DNA of 10,670 nt, taken from contig CAIWTL010000434.1 of NCBI GenBank assembly GCA_903915555.1, positions 1 to 10,670 on the forward strand, in the 5' to 3' direction. The position numbers and the translations under genes were made by a program. Positions 1-8,100 of the stretch are shown here, piece after piece. The notes below the pieces were generated by a model. The model was not told the origin of the DNA. It did no database searches and saw only the letters and a list, made by a program, of their open reading frames with translations. The stretch is from an uncultured Micrococcales bacterium (GTDB taxonomy: Bacteria; Actinomycetota; Actinomycetes; S36-B12; GCA-2699445). How positions within the stretch are numbered: position 1 is the first letter of the stretch; each line of letters begins with the position of its first letter.

Positions 1-171
1 ATTGCGGATGAGCAGGAAGAGGAAGAACCCGGACGCCATCAGGAAGAAGAACCAGGAGAGCACGGTCGACACGCCCGCGAGGGCGGTCATCTCCCCTGGG
101 TCGCTGGCCGCAACGAGGGACACCGCACCGGTGCCCATGACAGCGCCGAACCAACTCGGCTGATCGAGCAT
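1..171 (-). CDS. TDT/SLAC1-family membrane transporter, N-terminal part (cut by window edge)
   Basis: Only the first 57 codons lie in the window; the gene continues past position 1. The protein opens with MLDQPSWFGAVMGTGAVS, close to the first transmembrane segment of the TDT family (TehA tellurite-resistance proteins, Mae1 malate permease, Ssu1 sulfite exporter, plant SLAC1 anion channels), where an xxWFxxVMGTG motif is typical. A second hydrophobic segment (about residues 31-55, rich in Phe and Leu) follows. The family forms ten-helix inner-membrane channels or exporters for small anions; the substrate cannot be told from this fragment. The start is uncertain: ATG at 171 has no clear ribosome binding site, the frame stays open to a stop at 241-243, and an in-frame GTG at 183 is possible. 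A terminator-like hairpin separates it from the upstream phosphatase gene, so it may be transcribed separately. Family assignment rests on one motif plus hydrophobicity. Confidence 0.75.
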   Translation of the reverse strand, partial: MLDQPSWFGAVMGTGAVSLVAASDPGEMTALAGVSTVLSWFFFLMASGFFLFLLIRN

Positions 172-206
172 GCGGGCGGCCACGGGATCGACGGTAACGG
201 GCGTGA

Positions 207-239
207 CGCCCGGTGGTGACGCGGAGCGGCCACCGGGTG
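207..239 (-). terminator. Hairpin after the metallophosphatase gene, probable terminator
   Basis: CCCGGTGG at 209-216 and CCACCGGG at 230-237 are perfect 8-bp inverted arms around a 13-nt loop. A G-T wobble and one further pair extend the stem outward. It begins about 36 bp past the phosphatase stop codon (276-278) in the direction of transcription and lies before the transporter start at 171. There is no T-run, which is common for terminators in high-GC actinobacteria. It could instead be a leader structure for the transporter, or chance in GC-rich DNA. Confidence 0.45.
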
Positions 240-275
240 GTCAGAGTCCTGACCCGTCGCCATCAGCGAGCGCCA

Positions 276-1601
276 TCACATGCACACGTCGGATCCCCGG
301 TCGACGTACGCGTCGTCCGTGGCGAGGAAGCGCCAGTCGTACCCGTCGGGCCGGAAATCCATCTGCAGGACACCGTGCTTGGTGGTCCGCTTGACCTCAG
401 GCTGGGGAAGGACATCGGCACGGTAGTCGCCGAGCCGCGCCCCACCGGTCCCGACGATGAACTGGCGCGGCCCTGTTGCGTTCGCCGACCCGTCCGGCGC
501 CAGGCGCGGGAAGCGCTGGTAGGAGTGCTCGTGACCGGTGAGCAGCACATCGACGCCGGCGTCGGCGAGTACTTGGTAGAGATCGGAGACCCGGTCGTAG
601 GGGCCATGCGGGGTCGCGGCCCATCGGGGGTGGTGCCAGGTGACTGCGACACATCGGTTGGTGTCGATCGCCAACTGCGCGGCGAGCCACCTCACCTGCA
701 GCGACTCGGGGAGACAGTCGTCGAGGAAGCGGCAGTTGGAGTTCATCTGGTAGAAGCTCCAGCCCCCGTGCTGGAACCCGTACCAGGGCAGTGATGGTGT
801 CCCGACCCGCGGACCGAACAGGCTGAAGTAGTAGGGACCGATGTCTCGGTACTCGTGGTTGCCCGGGACCGGGTACGTGGTGTCCATCAGGCGCCCGTAG
901 TAGGGCAGGTAGCAGTCCCGGAAGTTCGCGGGGTCACCGTCGTTCTGGGCGAGGTCGCCCAGTGCCAGGAGCATGGCGTTGTCGGGGATCAGCCGGGACG
1001 TCGCGGCCTGGTTGGCGTTGTCCGGATTGTCGCTGTCGCACCAGCCGATGTCACCGACGGCATAGGCGGTGAAGGGCTCGGTGACGGGGATCTCGGGGGT
1101 GAGCCGCGGCAGTGGCGTGGCCTGGATGGGAGGCAGCGTCGGGGTGGGCGTGGGGGTCGGCGTCGGCGTGGGGGGTGGCGGGGGAGGAGTGGGCTTCGGG
1201 GCAACGAGGACGGTGCGCCGGACCGAGGTCCCCTTGACCTTGGCCGTACGGGCGACGTTGACCTTCACCGTGTACCGGCCCACGGCGGGCGGGCGGTAGC
1301 GCACCGTCACGGCCCCATCGCGCTTCGAACGGCCCTGCTGCCGTACGACCCAGTTGCGTCCCGACTGACGCCAGCGGACCTCGAACCGGCGGCGTTGCTC
1401 GTGCGGGGCGATCCGCAGCTGCTCCACGAACCGCTGCCCGATCGTCAGGGTTGCAGGCGCGGACGACCAGCCGGCCACACGGGTACCCCGGGAGTCGGGG
1501 GCCCCGGGAACAGCCAGGGCGGGGGCGGCTGCGCCAGCGGGCGCGAGTACGCCCACCACTGCAACCGCGACCAGCCCCGTGCTGCATCGGATGATCGGCA
1601 T
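276..1601 (-). CDS. Secreted metallophosphoesterase (calcineurin-like phosphatase) with Ig-like N-terminal region and Pro/Thr linker
   Basis: A 441-residue exported phosphatase of the calcineurin-like/purple acid phosphatase superfamily, likely hydrolysing phosphate mono- or diesters outside the cell. A signal peptide (residues 1 to about 30; basic Arg5, hydrophobic core, Ala-rich cleavage region) is followed by about 90 residues of predicted beta strand (44-133), perhaps Ig-like. A Pro/Thr linker (137-158) leads to the catalytic domain (about 178-441). Metal-binding motifs appear in order: GD (183-184, in AVGDIGWCD), LGDLAQND (214-221), GNHE (247-250), WHHP (322-325) and GHEHSYQRF (356-364). 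The first motif has Ile where many relatives have GDxH. The mature protein has six Cys (188, 230, 290, 296, 317, 440), enough for three disulfides and consistent with export. ATG 1601 is chosen because it begins the signal peptide; the open frame continues upstream only as the glpK shadow. It lies 40 bp after glpK on the same strand, probably in one transcript. Substrate is unknown. Confidence 0.9.
   Translation of the reverse strand: MPIIRCSTGLVAVAVVGVLAPAGAAAPALAVPGAPDSRGTRVAGWSSAPATLTIGQRFVEQLRIAPHEQRRRFEVRWRQSGRNWVVRQQGRSKRDGAVTVRYRPPAVGRYTVKVNVARTAKVKGTSVRRTVLVAPKPTPPPPPPTPTPTPTPTPTLPPIQATPLPRLTPEIPVTEPFTAYAVGDIGWCDSDNPDNANQAATSRLIPDNAMLLALGDLAQNDGDPANFRDCYLPYYGRLMDTTYPVPGNHEYRDIGPYYFSLFGPRVGTPSLPWYGFQHGGWSFYQMNSNCRFLDDCLPESLQVRWLAAQLAIDTNRCVAVTWHHPRWAATPHGPYDRVSDLYQVLADAGVDVLLTGHEHSYQRFPRLAPDGSANATGPRQFIVGTGGARLGDYRADVLPQPEVKRTTKHGVLQMDFRPDGYDWRFLATDDAYVDRGSDVCM
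1131..1194 (-). repeat. Low-complexity tract coding the Pro/Thr linker
   Basis: The minus strand here reads as a run of Pro codons followed by alternating Thr-Pro codons (residues 136-157 of the phosphatase). It forms a short imperfect tandem repeat of GTCGGC/GTGGGC-type hexamers on the plus strand. Such tracts make extended linkers between exported domains and can vary in copy number by slippage. Confidence 0.7.
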
Positions 1602-1641
1602 CCGCCAACTGTACGAGCCAGAAGCGCCCGCACCGAACACC

Positions 1642-3150
1642 TCAGGCCGTCGGCCCTGTCGCCACCCAGTCGAACGTCCGCTCCACGGCCTGCTTCCACC
1701 GTTTGTAGAGGCGCTCGCGCTCCTCGAGGGGCATCTCCGGCAGCCAGCGCTTGCCCTCGGCCCAGTTGGCGCGGATGTCCTCCTGCCCCGCCCAGAACCC
1801 CACGGCGAGGCCGGCGGCGTAGGCGGCTCCCAGAGCCGTCGTCTCGATGGTGCGCGGGCGGATGACCGGGACCCCGAGGATGTCCGCCTGGAACTGCATG
1901 AGCAGGTCGTTGAGCACCATCCCGCCGTCCACCTTGAGTGTGACCAGTTCCACACCGGAGTCGGCCTCCATCGCCTCGATCACCTCCCGGGACTGGAATG
2001 CCGCGGCCTCGAGGGCTGCGCGGGCGATGTGTCCTCGGTTGATGAATCGGGTGAGCCCGACGATCGCGCCGCGCGCATCCCCGCGCCAGTAGGGGGCGAA
2101 GAGTCCGGAGAAGGCCGGGACGAAGTAGCAGTCGCCGTTGTCCTCGACCGTCTTCGCGAGTCTCTCCACCTCCGGTGCCGAGCCGATGAGTTGCAGGTTG
2201 TCCCGCAGCCACTGGATGAGACTGCCGGTGACCGCGATCGATCCCTCCAGCGCGTAGATCGTCGGCTCTTCGCCGATCTTGTAACAGACAGTCGTGAGCA
2301 GACCGTTGTCGGACAGGACGAGTTCGGTGCCGGTGTTCAGAAGAACGAAGTTGCCCGTGCCGTAGGTGTTCTTCGCCTCACCGGGGCTGAGGCACGCCTG
2401 ACCGAACATGGCCGCCTGCTGATCACCCAGGATCCCGCTGATCGGGACTCCCGCCAGACCCGGGGGGGCATCCACGGCGCCGTACACCTCGGACGAGGAT
2501 CTGATCTCGGGCAGCATCGACATCGGGATGCCGATCTCCGCACAGATCGCCGGGTCCCATTGCAGCGTCCTGAGGTCCATCAGCAGCGTCCGCGACGCGT
2601 TGGTCGGATCGGTGATGTGCACACCGCCGTTGATCCCACCGGTCAGGTTCCAGATCAGCCACGTGTCGATCGTCCCCATCAGAAGATCGCCGGCCTCCGC
2701 CTTCTCGCGGGCGCCGGCGACGTTCTCGAGGATCCAACGCACCTTCGGCGCGGCGAAGTACGTCGCCAGTGGCAGCCCGGTGCGCTCCCGGTACTGATCC
2801 ACGTCTCCGAGGGAGTCGATGATCTTCTGGGTACGCGTGTCCTGCCACACGATCGCGTTGTAGACCGGGATCCCGGTGGTCTTGTCCCACACCACCGTCG
2901 TCTCGCGCTGCTGGGTGATACCGATGGCCGCGACGTCGGCGACGCCGATATTGGCGCGACCGAGGGCACCTCCCATCACCTCGCGGGTGTTCTCCCAGAT
3001 CTCCATGGCGTCGTGCTCGACCCATCCCGGCTGGGGGAAGATCTGCTCGTGCTCGATCTGGTCCGACCCCATGGCCAGACCGTCGTGCCCGAACAGGATC
3101 GCGCGGGTCGATGTCGTTCCCTGATCGATAGCCATCACGGCCTTCGCCAT
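1642..3150 (-). CDS. glpK: Glycerol kinase
   Basis: Catalyses ATP-dependent phosphorylation of glycerol to sn-glycerol 3-phosphate in the cytoplasm, trapping glycerol that enters through GlpF. At 502 residues it matches the family length. FGGY-kinase features seen: phosphate-binding DQGTTSTR at 9-16; QRET at 81-84, which aligns with the glycerol-contacting Arg83/Glu84 of E. coli GlpK; YNAIVWQDTRT at 97-107; LGDQQAAMFGQ at 241-251 with Asp243 as the likely catalytic base; TYGTGNF at 262-268; and VDGGMVLNDLLMQFQADIL at 407-425, the C-terminal FGGY signature. The ATG at 3150 is set by the canonical N-terminus MAKAVMAIDQG and an AGAGGA ribosome binding site a few bases upstream; the frame is open far upstream but only as an antisense shadow. 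It follows glpF by 65 bp on the same strand, the usual glpFK operon order. No truncation or missing key residue. Confidence 0.97.
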   Translation of the reverse strand: MAKAVMAIDQGTTSTRAILFGHDGLAMGSDQIEHEQIFPQPGWVEHDAMEIWENTREVMGGALGRANIGVADVAAIGITQQRETTVVWDKTTGIPVYNAIVWQDTRTQKIIDSLGDVDQYRERTGLPLATYFAAPKVRWILENVAGAREKAEAGDLLMGTIDTWLIWNLTGGINGGVHITDPTNASRTLLMDLRTLQWDPAICAEIGIPMSMLPEIRSSSEVYGAVDAPPGLAGVPISGILGDQQAAMFGQACLSPGEAKNTYGTGNFVLLNTGTELVLSDNGLLTTVCYKIGEEPTIYALEGSIAVTGSLIQWLRDNLQLIGSAPEVERLAKTVEDNGDCYFVPAFSGLFAPYWRGDARGAIVGLTRFINRGHIARAALEAAAFQSREVIEAMEADSGVELVTLKVDGGMVLNDLLMQFQADILGVPVIRPRTIETTALGAAYAAGLAVGFWAGQEDIRANWAEGKRWLPEMPLEERERLYKRWKQAVERTFDWVATGPTA

Positions 3151-3215
3151 GGTTCCTCTTCTCGTCGTGGTGTGTTCGTCGTTGTCGTCGTCGGTGGGAT
3201 CGTGGATGGGCTCCG

Positions 3216-3962
3216 CTAGAAGTTGGCCGAGTACAACCCGGCCGCCAGCAGGGCGCCGAGCAGCGGCCCCACGATCGGTACCCACGCATACCCCCAGTCG
3301 ACCTTCTGCTTGCCCTTGATGGGCAGCAGGGCGTAGACCAGCCGTGGCCCGAAGTCGCGCGCCGGGTTGATGGCGTAGCCCGTGGCACCACCGAGCCCGG
3401 CCCCGATCGCGAGCACGGCGAACGCCACCCCCGCGTAGCCGAGAGCGATGTTGCCCAGCTCCGGGGGCCGGTCCGCGGTGGCCGGTTCCCAGGGCGCCTG
3501 CTGGATGATCCAGTAGACGAGGACGAAGGTGGCGATGATCTCGGACACCGTGTTCCAGCCCAACGAGCGCGCCTCGGGTTTCGGCCCCGTGTAGAAGATC
3601 CCCCCCGTGGCCGAGTTGTCCGGGTTGACGTCGAACTGCTTCTTGTAGACGAGGTACACCAGCAGTGCGCCGAACATGGCGCCCAGCACTTCCCCGACGA
3701 TGTAGAAGGGGAACTCCGCCCATGTCTGTGTGCCGTTGACGGTGAGCGCGAGGGTCACGGCGGGATTGAGGTTGGCGCCCGAGCTCCACGCCACACTGGC
3801 GCCGACGTAGACGGCCATCCCCCAGCCGAGGGATGTCAGGACCCAGTTGCCGGCCTGGTGCGCCAGGGAGAAGGTCAACGAGACCGTGGCCCCGATCCCA
3901 CAGCCGAGCACGATGAGCACTGCCGTCCCGATGAACTCGTTGACGAAGATCACCCGGAACAT
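3216..3962 (-). CDS. glpF: Glycerol uptake facilitator (aquaglyceroporin, MIP family)
   Basis: An inner-membrane channel letting glycerol and similar small polyols diffuse in, paired with GlpK. The 248-residue product has about six hydrophobic helices and two half-helix NPA boxes: GANLNPAVT (Asn66-Pro-Ala68) and GYAINPARDFGPR (Asn199-Pro-Ala201). The Asp after the second NPAR (Asp203) marks glycerol facilitators rather than water-only aquaporins. Residues 107-169 form a longer polar loop between helices. ATG 3962 gives a standard N-terminus (MFRVIFVNEFIGTAVL) but has no good ribosome binding site. An in-frame GTG at 3977 (253 residues) sits six bases after a possible -10 box and could be a leaderless start. 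The stop is 65 bp before glpK, so the two are very likely cotranscribed. Confidence 0.95.
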   Translation of the reverse strand: MFRVIFVNEFIGTAVLIVLGCGIGATVSLTFSLAHQAGNWVLTSLGWGMAVYVGASVAWSSGANLNPAVTLALTVNGTQTWAEFPFYIVGEVLGAMFGALLVYLVYKKQFDVNPDNSATGGIFYTGPKPEARSLGWNTVSEIIATFVLVYWIIQQAPWEPATADRPPELGNIALGYAGVAFAVLAIGAGLGGATGYAINPARDFGPRLVYALLPIKGKQKVDWGYAWVPIVGPLLGALLAAGLYSANF

Positions 3963-3983
3963 CTCCACGACATCCACGCGCTC

Positions 3984-4009
3984 GGTATAGCAGCGATCGC
4001 CGCGGCGAT
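3984..4009 (-). promoter_or_regulatory. Putative glpF promoter -10 box with palindromic operator candidate in the spacer
   Basis: On the minus strand TGCTATACC places a possible extended -10 (TATACC) at 3989-3984. The perfect 14-bp palindrome ATCGCCGCGGCGAT occupies 3996-4009, just upstream, where a -35/-10 spacer would lie. A repressor bound there would block the promoter, and glycerol operons are often controlled by such repressors (GlpR and others). No convincing -35 box is visible, the -10 lacks the final T, and a GC-only-core palindrome is not rare in this DNA. Treat it as a candidate. Confidence 0.35.
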
Positions 4010-4083
4010 GCGCGCCGGAATGCGCCTGGCGGGAGGGCCGCAAGGCAGCAGGAACCGGAAGGCCCGGTGGACCCGGGAGGCAT

Positions 4084-4123
4084 GGTGAAGCCCCGCCGAC
4101 GGGGGAGGCGACGGGGCTTCACC
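4084..4123. other. Strong hairpin in the glpF/pirin divergent region
   Basis: GGTGAAGCCCCG at 4084-4095 and CGGGGCTTCACC at 4112-4123 are perfect 12-bp inverted arms around a 16-nt loop. The form (GAAGCCCCG stem) is that of an intrinsic terminator, but the element lies upstream of both flanking genes, 122 bp before glpF and 118 bp before the pirin gene. It could be a leader attenuator, the terminator of a small RNA, insulation between divergent promoters, or a relic of an earlier gene order. No T-run follows on either strand. Confidence 0.6.
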
Positions 4124-4211
4124 TCCAGCGTAGGTGCGCACCACGGAGTGGGGAAGATGCCGTCCGATTCGCGGCGATCCGTGTCCGCTGACCCGTTCGA
4201 CACCGCGTCAC

Positions 4212-4229
4212 ACCACCTGTCCCGGTGGT
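4212..4229 (+). other. Small inverted repeat before the pirin ribosome binding site
   Basis: ACCACC (4212-4217) and GGTGGT (4224-4229) pair around a 6-nt loop, immediately ahead of AGGCAGGA (4230-4237) and the ATG at 4241. It could be a small operator or a leader stem near the ribosome binding site. The arms are short, so chance is quite possible. Confidence 0.25.
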
Positions 4230-4240
4230 AGGCAGGAACC

Positions 4241-5107
4241 ATGGGAGCAACTGCCGTCGAGATGGTGATCGACCCCCGGACCCGGCCCGTGGGAGACCTG
4301 GCGGTGCAGCGCGTCCTGCCCCACCGGCTGCGCCGCATGGTCGGGCCGTTCATCTTCGCTGACATCTTCGGACCCGACGACTACGCGCCCGGCAGCGGCG
4401 CCGACGTGGACGCCCACCCTCATCTGGGTCTGTCGACCCTGTCGTACCTGTTCGCCGGCGAACTGTTCCACCGGGACTCCACCGGTTCGACGTCGCCCAT
4501 CCGTCCCGGTGACGTCAACTGGATGACAGCGGGTTCGGGGGTCTGCCACACCGAGCGCAGCCCCGCGGAGGCGCGCCGGGACCACCACGTCATCGCAGGA
4601 CTGCAGACCTGGGTGGCGTTGCCCGTGGAGTACGAGCAGCGGGACCCGTTCTTCGAACACGCCGATGCGGTCGACATCCCGCATCATCGTGCCCCTGGGG
4701 TGGATGTGGCGGTGGTGGCGGGAAGCGGTTGGTCGCTGCGTTCCCCGATCGTCGGGTCCAGTCCACTGCTCGAGGCCGAGATCCGCCTCGACGACACAGA
4801 CATCAGGATCCCCGCGGAACACCGCGAGCGAGCCCTCATCGCCATCTCCGGTGACCTCCGCGTGGCCGGCCAACGCCTCCGCCCCGGGCAGTCGGCGGTG
4901 CTGACCAGGGGTGAGGAGGTCGAACTCCACGGCAGCGGCCGGGCCATGATGCTGGCGGGCGATCCGGTGGGGGACCGGTACATATGGTGGAACTTCGTCG
5001 CCTCCGACCGGGGACTCATCGACGACGCGAAGCGGGACTGGGACGCCCAGCGCTTCCCCACCGTGCCCGACGACCACGACACCTGGGTACCGGCGCCCCC
5101 GCTGTGA
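4241..5107 (+). CDS. Pirin-family cupin protein
   Basis: A 288-residue bicupin of the pirin family; members bind one metal ion, and some bacterial pirins have quercetin dioxygenase activity or bind metabolic enzymes. The N-terminal cupin has the family signature: PFIFADIFGP (36-45), DAHPHLGLSTLSYLFAGEL (57-75), HRDSTG (77-82), GDVNWMTAGSGVCHTERSP (90-108). His59, His61, His103 and Glu105 match the four metal ligands of human pirin (three His and one Glu). The C-terminal cupin (about 160-245) is more divergent, as usual. ATG 4241 follows AGGA at 4234-4237. It is divergent from glpF and 79 bp upstream of the beta-galactosidase on the same strand, so the two may share a transcript. The real function of pirins is often unknown, and nothing here fixes a substrate. 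Confidence 0.9.
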   Translation: MGATAVEMVIDPRTRPVGDLAVQRVLPHRLRRMVGPFIFADIFGPDDYAPGSGADVDAHPHLGLSTLSYLFAGELFHRDSTGSTSPIRPGDVNWMTAGSGVCHTERSPAEARRDHHVIAGLQTWVALPVEYEQRDPFFEHADAVDIPHHRAPGVDVAVVAGSGWSLRSPIVGSSPLLEAEIRLDDTDIRIPAEHRERALIAISGDLRVAGQRLRPGQSAVLTRGEEVELHGSGRAMMLAGDPVGDRYIWWNFVASDRGLIDDAKRDWDAQRFPTVPDDHDTWVPAPPL

Positions 5108-5186
5108 CGCGCAGCCCGCACGGCGTCGCAGGCCACACCCCGCCAGAGACCACTCGTCGACCGAGGTTCAGAGGAGGAGCGAGCGA

Positions 5187-8100
5187 ATGACCGAGGGGAG
5201 ACTGCCCCGGAACGCCTGGACCGAGCCCCGGACGTTCTCGGTGAACCGGTTGCCGGGACGGTCCGTCCTGTTCGGTCGCGGCGCCCTCGACCCGACTCCG
5301 GAGGACGACGACTTCCGTCTCGACCTCTCCGGCGAATGGGCGTTCGACTGGCACGAGGGGATCTCCGACCTCGACGCCGAGCAACTCGGGCGCACCGGTG
5401 CACTGAGCGGGGACAGGATCGCCGTACCCGGCGTGTGGCAGCTGCAGGGGTATGGGATCCCGTACTACCTGGCCAACACCTACCCCCCGGCGATCGGGAA
5501 GCGGGCGCATCGCATCCCGGACATCGATCCCGCAGCCAACGAGATCGGCGTGTACACACGGGAGTTCCGGCTCCCCCGACAGTGGCAGGGCCGCCGCACC
5601 ACGATCGTCTTCGAGGGCGTCAAGGCGGGCATGGCGCTGTACGTCAACTCCCGGTTCGTCGGATACACCCAAGGGAGTTTCCTCCCCGCCGAATTCGACC
5701 TCACGGACTTCCTGACGGAGAACCCGAACACCGTGACGGCAGTCGTCTGGCGTTACACCGACGGCACCTACCTCGAGGATCAAGACATGTGGTCCTTCAG
5801 CGGGATCTTCCGTCCGGTCCGGCTGATCAGCGAACCCATCGGTGGTATCCGGGACCTCTTCGTCAAGCCCCTCCTCTCGGCGCCCTATGAGGACGGCGCC
5901 TTCGACGTGCAGGTCGACCTGTTCCCCTCCTCCGCGGTCCGCGCGTCCCGGACGTTGGAGGTGTACCTCAAGGAGCCCCGCACCACGACCTGGCGGAAGA
6001 CCGGCGAGGCCGACATCGCCGCAGGACAGACCGCCGTCGGATTCACCGTCGCTGTCCCCGACGCACTGCTGTGGACCGCCGAGACACCGCATCTCTACGA
6101 GATCGCCGTCGTCCTCGACAGCGGAGGCGCCCGACACGTCAAGAGCACCCGCACCGGGATGCGATGCATCGAGATCGCCGATGAGCAGGTGCGCATCAAC
6201 GGACGACGGATCATCTTCAAGGGAGTCAACCGGCACGACTTCGACCCCGACCACGGGTGGGCGGTCCCCACCCACCGCTATCGACACGACCTCGTCAAGG
6301 CCAAACAACTCAACATCAACGCCATCCGCACCAGCCACTATCCGAATCCGCAACTGATGTACGACCTGTGCGACGAGCTGGGCCTGTACGTCATGGACGA
6401 GTGCGACCTGGAGACACACGGGGTGCGTCGCAAGAACGTCCCCGGCGACAACCCCCTGTGGACCGACGCAGTGGTCGACCGGATGGAGCGGATGGTGCTG
6501 GCCGACCGGAACCATCCGTGCATCGTGATGTGGTCGCTGGGGAATGAGGCGGGTGAGGGCGGCGAGGACGGGGGGAACTTCGTGCGGATGAAGCAGGCGG
6601 CCCTCGCCCTGGATGACTCCCGGCCGTTCCACTACGAAGGCGACCACGATCCTCGGATCAGCGACGTGGTCTCCCGCATGTATGCCACGGCCGAACAGAT
6701 GGCGGTGTTGGGGGAGCACGGCACGCTCACGCCGGCTCGCACCTCACTCGTCACCAACCGCCTCTTCACCGACGACAAGCCGTTGACACCCGAGCTGTTG
6801 GCCGGCCGGCCCGTCATGCTGTGCGAGTACGCCCACGCCATGGAGAACAGCCTCGGCAACTTCGCCGAATACATCGACGTCTTCTACCGCTACCCCAACA
6901 TGGCCGGTGGCTTCATCTGGGACTTCATCGATCAGTCGATCCACCGCGTGACTCCCGAGGGGACAGACCAGTGGCTGTACGGCGGCGACTTCGGGGACTC
7001 ACCGACCCACCGCTACTTCTGCGCGAACGGGATCCTCACCGCCGATCGACACGAACATCCGGCTGCACGCGAGGTCTTCTGGGGGTACCGCAACCTGGTG
7101 GTCGAGTCCGCCGACCCCGCTGCCGGCGTCTACCGGCTGGTCAACCGGCACGACTTCACCGACGCCGATCGCTTCGTCCCCCGCGTCGAGGTGCTCGTGG
7201 CTGGGACGGTGGTGCGGGACGAGACCCTTCCCCCGGTCAGTGTCCGCCCGGGGGAAACGTCGTACTGGTCGGTGCCGCAGGCGGTTCCCCCGGCAGCCTC
7301 GTCGAGTGCCGACGTCGTGGTCAGGTTCTCGTTCGCGACTCTCGACGACTCCCCCGCCGTCCCGGCCGGGTCGGTGGTGGCGTTCGACGAGTTCGAACTG
7401 TCGAGAGCCGTGGCGCCGGTGCCGAGCGGTGGTGACACCGCGGACATCGACACCGACGTCACCCCGGACCGGATCATCGTCTCCGCCGCCGACAGCCAGT
7501 TCGACATCGCCCTCGACGACGGCGCCCTGCTGCTGTGGCGGCACCGCGGGCGGCACCTCCTTGCCGCGCCGCTGCGCCGGAACTACTGGCGGGCTCTCAC
7601 CGACAACGACCGCGGCTACGGGAACTTCGACCCACGGCTACAGCGATTCGCAGTCGACTACTCATGGCGTGATCCGAAGGTGAGCGTCTCCCGCTTCGAG
7701 GTGGTGCAGGGGCCCGAGTCCGTGCGCGTGCTGTTCCTGCTGAAGTCGCGGCAGTTCCGCAACGGGCTGCTCTGGTACGACGTCCTCCCCGACGGGTCGG
7801 TCATCGCCCACCACGAACTGACCCCGCGCAGGAACATGATCCGGCTCGGCTTCACGTTCCGGGTCACCGACGCCGAGCGCGTGGTCTGGTACGGGAAGGG
7901 GCCGCACGAGAACTACATCGACCGAATGCGCGGCGCCCTCACCGGGGTGCACGACTGCCCACTGGCCGAGTTGCACCACGACTACATGCGCCCGCAGGAG
8001 AACGGCAATCACACGCGCGTGCGGTGGCTGGAGGTCAACGGGTCGTGGGGGTCCATCCGCGCCGACGACGTGACCGGCGATCTTCTCGGATTCACCGCCT

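Noticed and set aside
855..1865. A 336-codon plus-strand open frame with Gly/Val repeats
   Set aside because: The repeats are the complement of the phosphatase Pro/Thr linker; there is no independent support for a gene.
1579..3219. A 546-codon open frame on the plus strand opposite glpK
   Set aside because: It lies entirely antisense to a well-supported glycerol kinase, is rich in Arg, Asp and His as expected of the complement of GC-biased codons, and has no recognisable motif.
4204..4215. Possible CRP half-site (GTCACACC) before the pirin gene
   Set aside because: Only one half of the motif is present; the partner half at the right spacing does not match.
3151..4365. Upstream extension of the glpK frame by 405 codons
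   Set aside because: It runs antisense-frame through glpF and the divergent region; the family N-terminus and ribosome binding site place the start at 3150.
5016..6719. A 567-codon open frame on the minus strand opposite lacZ
   Set aside because: Shadow of the galactosidase reading frame; composition is low-quality and no domain is visible.
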